In this document: piece by piece, positions 62,241-64,000 of the stretch | How the letters are laid out: every line of letters starts with the position of its first letter | Position numbering within the stretch: position 1 is the stretch's first letter | NCBI GenBank assembly: GCA_964646605.1 | Contig: CAZYEX010000115.1 | Coordinates: forward strand, 1 to 64,000 | Length of the DNA stretch: 64,000 bases | Reading direction: 5' to 3' | DNA from: SBAX01 sp964646605 | GTDB lineage: Bacteria; Planctomycetota; Phycisphaerae; UBA1845 | Program-made: the position numbers and the translations under genes | The notes under the pieces: model-generated | Seen by the model: the letters and a program-made list of their open reading frames with translations, nothing else | Database searches by the model: none | Told to the model about the DNA's origin: nothing

Positions 62241-63567
62241 GTATCGCGAGTTGGAGACAGCCCGTATGAAGGACGACGAATCATAGACGTTCCCGAACAT
62301 CACGGAAGAGACCGGAAGAGAGGGGGGTATCTCGTACCAAGAGGCTCAAAAGAGGGTGGGGGTCATTTTCGGGCCTGAATCCGCGCTTGGGAGTCCCGTC
62401 GTATGACGACCAAAGCCGCGCACGTCGGACGCCCTGAACGCATCGAAGCGCACGGCGACGGCCCCGAACGGCAGCCCTGAGCGGATCGCGGAGTCCTGCG
62501 AGGCCGACATCACCGCTACGGTCCGTGTTCTAGATCGGATGATCCGGGGTGATCGCGATGGGTGGCGGACGTACGCATAGCGCGATCCGGCGAAAGTTGT
62601 TCTTGAAAAAGCCATGCGTGCCGGCCGTGACGCGAGCGCCGTCGCAGCTCAACTCATCGACCATTTGGGCCGACGCGGGTATACAGGGTTCGGTACGCTG
62701 CTCGACGTATCGCCCTAGAGGGGGAACCCAACGACCTTCGAGCACGCGGACAGCGCGCAACTGAGACTTTGAGGAGCGCTGGGCTTGGTACAGCGAACTC
62801 AACGACCCCTCCTCCACTGCGCCAAGATCGCTCTCGTTTCGGTTCAAACAGGACAATCGCCGCGTGCCGCCGCTCCGGTCCGTCCTTTCGCTGCAGGGTT
62901 GTGCGCGAAGAGGTCCCCCGGCCGACGCGCCCTGATGCCGCGGCATCGCTTGATGAGGACGCGCAACCGTTGCTGTACCGCCGGTGCCGTAACGGACTGC
63001 CTCGTCAGCTTACAAAACCGCATCGACGCACTGCGGGGCGAAACACCAATCAGTCGTGGCTGCCCGGGCGCTTCCTGCCGAGTCGCCGTCGGGGAACAGG
63101 GTTGGTCGTTGCGATGATCGCGTCGGGCCGTTCACGTGCCCCCCCGGCATCCCGGTCGACCACCGGGAGATCGGGTTCCCACGATGTCGTATTCAGCAGG
63201 GAAGATTCCCTAGATAAACTTTGACCCGCACCCTATGGTCCGCTAAGATCGGCTAGGGAAGGCTGGGGTGTATACGAAAGCCTCGCTAGCTAGGTAAGCG
63301 CGGTTATACGGGTCGTTTTGCATGCGTTCTCGCGTTTATGAGACGGACCAGGCTGCACTTGGGTCCCGGTTGTTCTCGCCAGCTACCCTCAGTGAACGGA
63401 CCATCGAGCCGACGCACCCCAAATGGACGTTGTTTACCCCGGCGACGTATCTTACCTATTTTATCGACTCGGTTTCGCGTGCGTTTTAGCCCGGCGGCGT
63501 TGCCGAGATCGGCATCGTCGCCTCGTACGGGCCGCATTCCGAAACCACGCCAAAGGGGGGAAGAGGG
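62241..63567. other. 1.3 kb with no supportable gene after tRNA-Glu
   Basis: Open frames here overlap each other on both strands, lack family motifs and have irregular codon use. One possible remnant, in plus frame from about 62592, reads VVLEKAMRAGRDASAVAAQL then IDHLGRRGYTGFGTLLDV before a stop near 62716. It has a stop just upstream and no clear start. I recognise no RNA gene, terminator or repeat in it. Confidence 0.5.
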
Positions 63568-64000
63568 ATGAATCATTACGTGGGTTGTCGGTTACGGCGC
63601 CGCCATGCCGCTGGATTGATCGAGCGCAGCCTTAGTTTCCTCAACACCGTCGGAACTATTTGCTTGGTCCTCGCGGGCTTGCACTCCTTGACCGGGTGCG
63701 GGGAGCAGCAGAGTCTCGCGGCGTTGGTCGGGCAACCCGAGACCAACGCCAAGACGTCGTCCGGACCGACGGATCGGGCTTCCGGCGACGAGTCGGGGGC
63801 GGCCAACGAAGAGCCAATCAAGTTCGTCGATCTCGATGAGGGCGGGGCGGATTCGGCGCAGGCCGATGACGCGGGCGACGACCTGCTGGGCAAGGATACG
63901 CCGCGGGCGGTCGGCGGGCGGCTGTTGATCAAGTTCAAGGCCGGGGTCGGCGAGGCGGACAAACATCGGGTCATCCGAAACGCAAACGCCGCGATCGAAC
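63568..64000 (+). CDS. 5' part of a secreted lipoprotein, probably an S8 (subtilisin-like) protease
   Basis: The frame is open from the ATG at 63568 (with GGGGGGAAGAGGG upstream) to the edge: 144 codons. It starts MNHYVGCRLRRRHAAG, has a hydrophobic stretch (VGTICLVLAGLHSL) ending in a lipobox-like LTGC, then a low-complexity acidic linker (DLDEGGADSAQADDAGDD), and finally RLLIKFKAGVGEADKHRVIR, which resembles the start of a fervidolysin-like or S8 propeptide. The rest is outside the window, so the protease assignment is inferred. Confidence 0.55.
   Translation, partial: MNHYVGCRLRRRHAAGLIERSLSFLNTVGTICLVLAGLHSLTGCGEQQSLAALVGQPETNAKTSSGPTDRASGDESGAANEEPIKFVDLDEGGADSAQADDAGDDLLGKDTPRAVGGRLLIKFKAGVGEADKHRVIRNANAAIE

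Noticed and set aside
62769..63224. Open frames of 110-150 residues in the gene-poor stretch
   Set aside because: Two frames overlap on the same strand with Arg/Pro/Ser-rich shadow composition, no ribosome site and no recognised motif.

Overview
The window is GC-rich, gene-dense bacterial chromosome, almost certainly from the phylum Planctomycetota, probably a Phycisphaerae-like lineage and plausibly an environmental assembly. The evidence is the style of the proteins: large secreted beta-helix and beta-propeller proteins ending in dockerin-like Asp/Asn/Cys modules (DCNGNEIDD, DCNANEVPDECE), a membrane protein with a CxxCGYNLRGL..CPECG zinc ribbon, an ECF sigma factor directly coupled to a Ser/Thr kinase, many small lipoproteins, and UvrB, RecO, PyrC and FolD of ordinary bacterial type. 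I found no rRNA, CRISPR array or intact insertion sequence. There are two tRNAs, Arg(TCG) and Glu(CTC).

Layout. 1-9 kb: membrane and unknown proteins, a P-loop protein with a deoxyribosyltransferase-like C-terminal part, a CAP-domain lipoprotein, a P1B-4 metal ATPase and a secreted beta-propeller protein. 9-19 kb: a beta-helix protein, pyrC with a tiny zinc-ribbon gene, an exported amidohydrolase, two tandem TPR proteins and a secreted protein with a strong terminator. 19.5-22 kb: a three-gene surface-sugar cassette (GT2, hexapeptide acyltransferase, Gfo/Idh/MocA oxidoreductase). 22-28.4 kb: an AbrB/RelE pair, a methyltransferase/FemAB pair, a secreted CxxC-repeat protein, three outer-membrane-type lipoproteins, and a HigBA-like module preceded by a decayed gene. 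28.5-33.3 kb: recO, motAB, small lipoproteins, a peptidoglycan amidase and a possible FlgM-like protein. 33.3-43.6 kb: the most striking block, a tight six-gene operon (TPR-like membrane protein, ABC permease, ABC ATPase, three SPFH/HflKC-like proteins) with a divergent second ABC permease. 44-51 kb: a mosaic secreted protein flanked by direct repeats, a frameshifted pentapeptide-repeat gene, a histone-H1-like protein and tRNA-Arg. 51-64 kb: M48 protease, a FolD homologue with altered active-site residues, YceH, Hsp20, uvrB, sigma/kinase pair, VOC protein, a TPR glycosyltransferase, tRNA-Glu, a 1.3 kb stretch without a convincing gene, and the start of a probable secreted protease.

How the parts work together. 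The 33-43 kb operon looks like one membrane machine: an ABC-2 type exporter or membrane-remodelling complex built with prohibitin-like scaffolds. motAB (with the FlgM candidate) suggests motility. The three-gene sugar cassette fits synthesis of an acetamido-uronic acid for a surface glycan. Several families of short, simple-looking repeats occur both between genes and inside reading frames (linkers of secreted or membrane proteins), and a roughly 115 bp direct repeat brackets the 2.9 kb secreted-protein gene. These repeats, the SPFH/ABC operon and the substituted FolD are the observations I would follow first.
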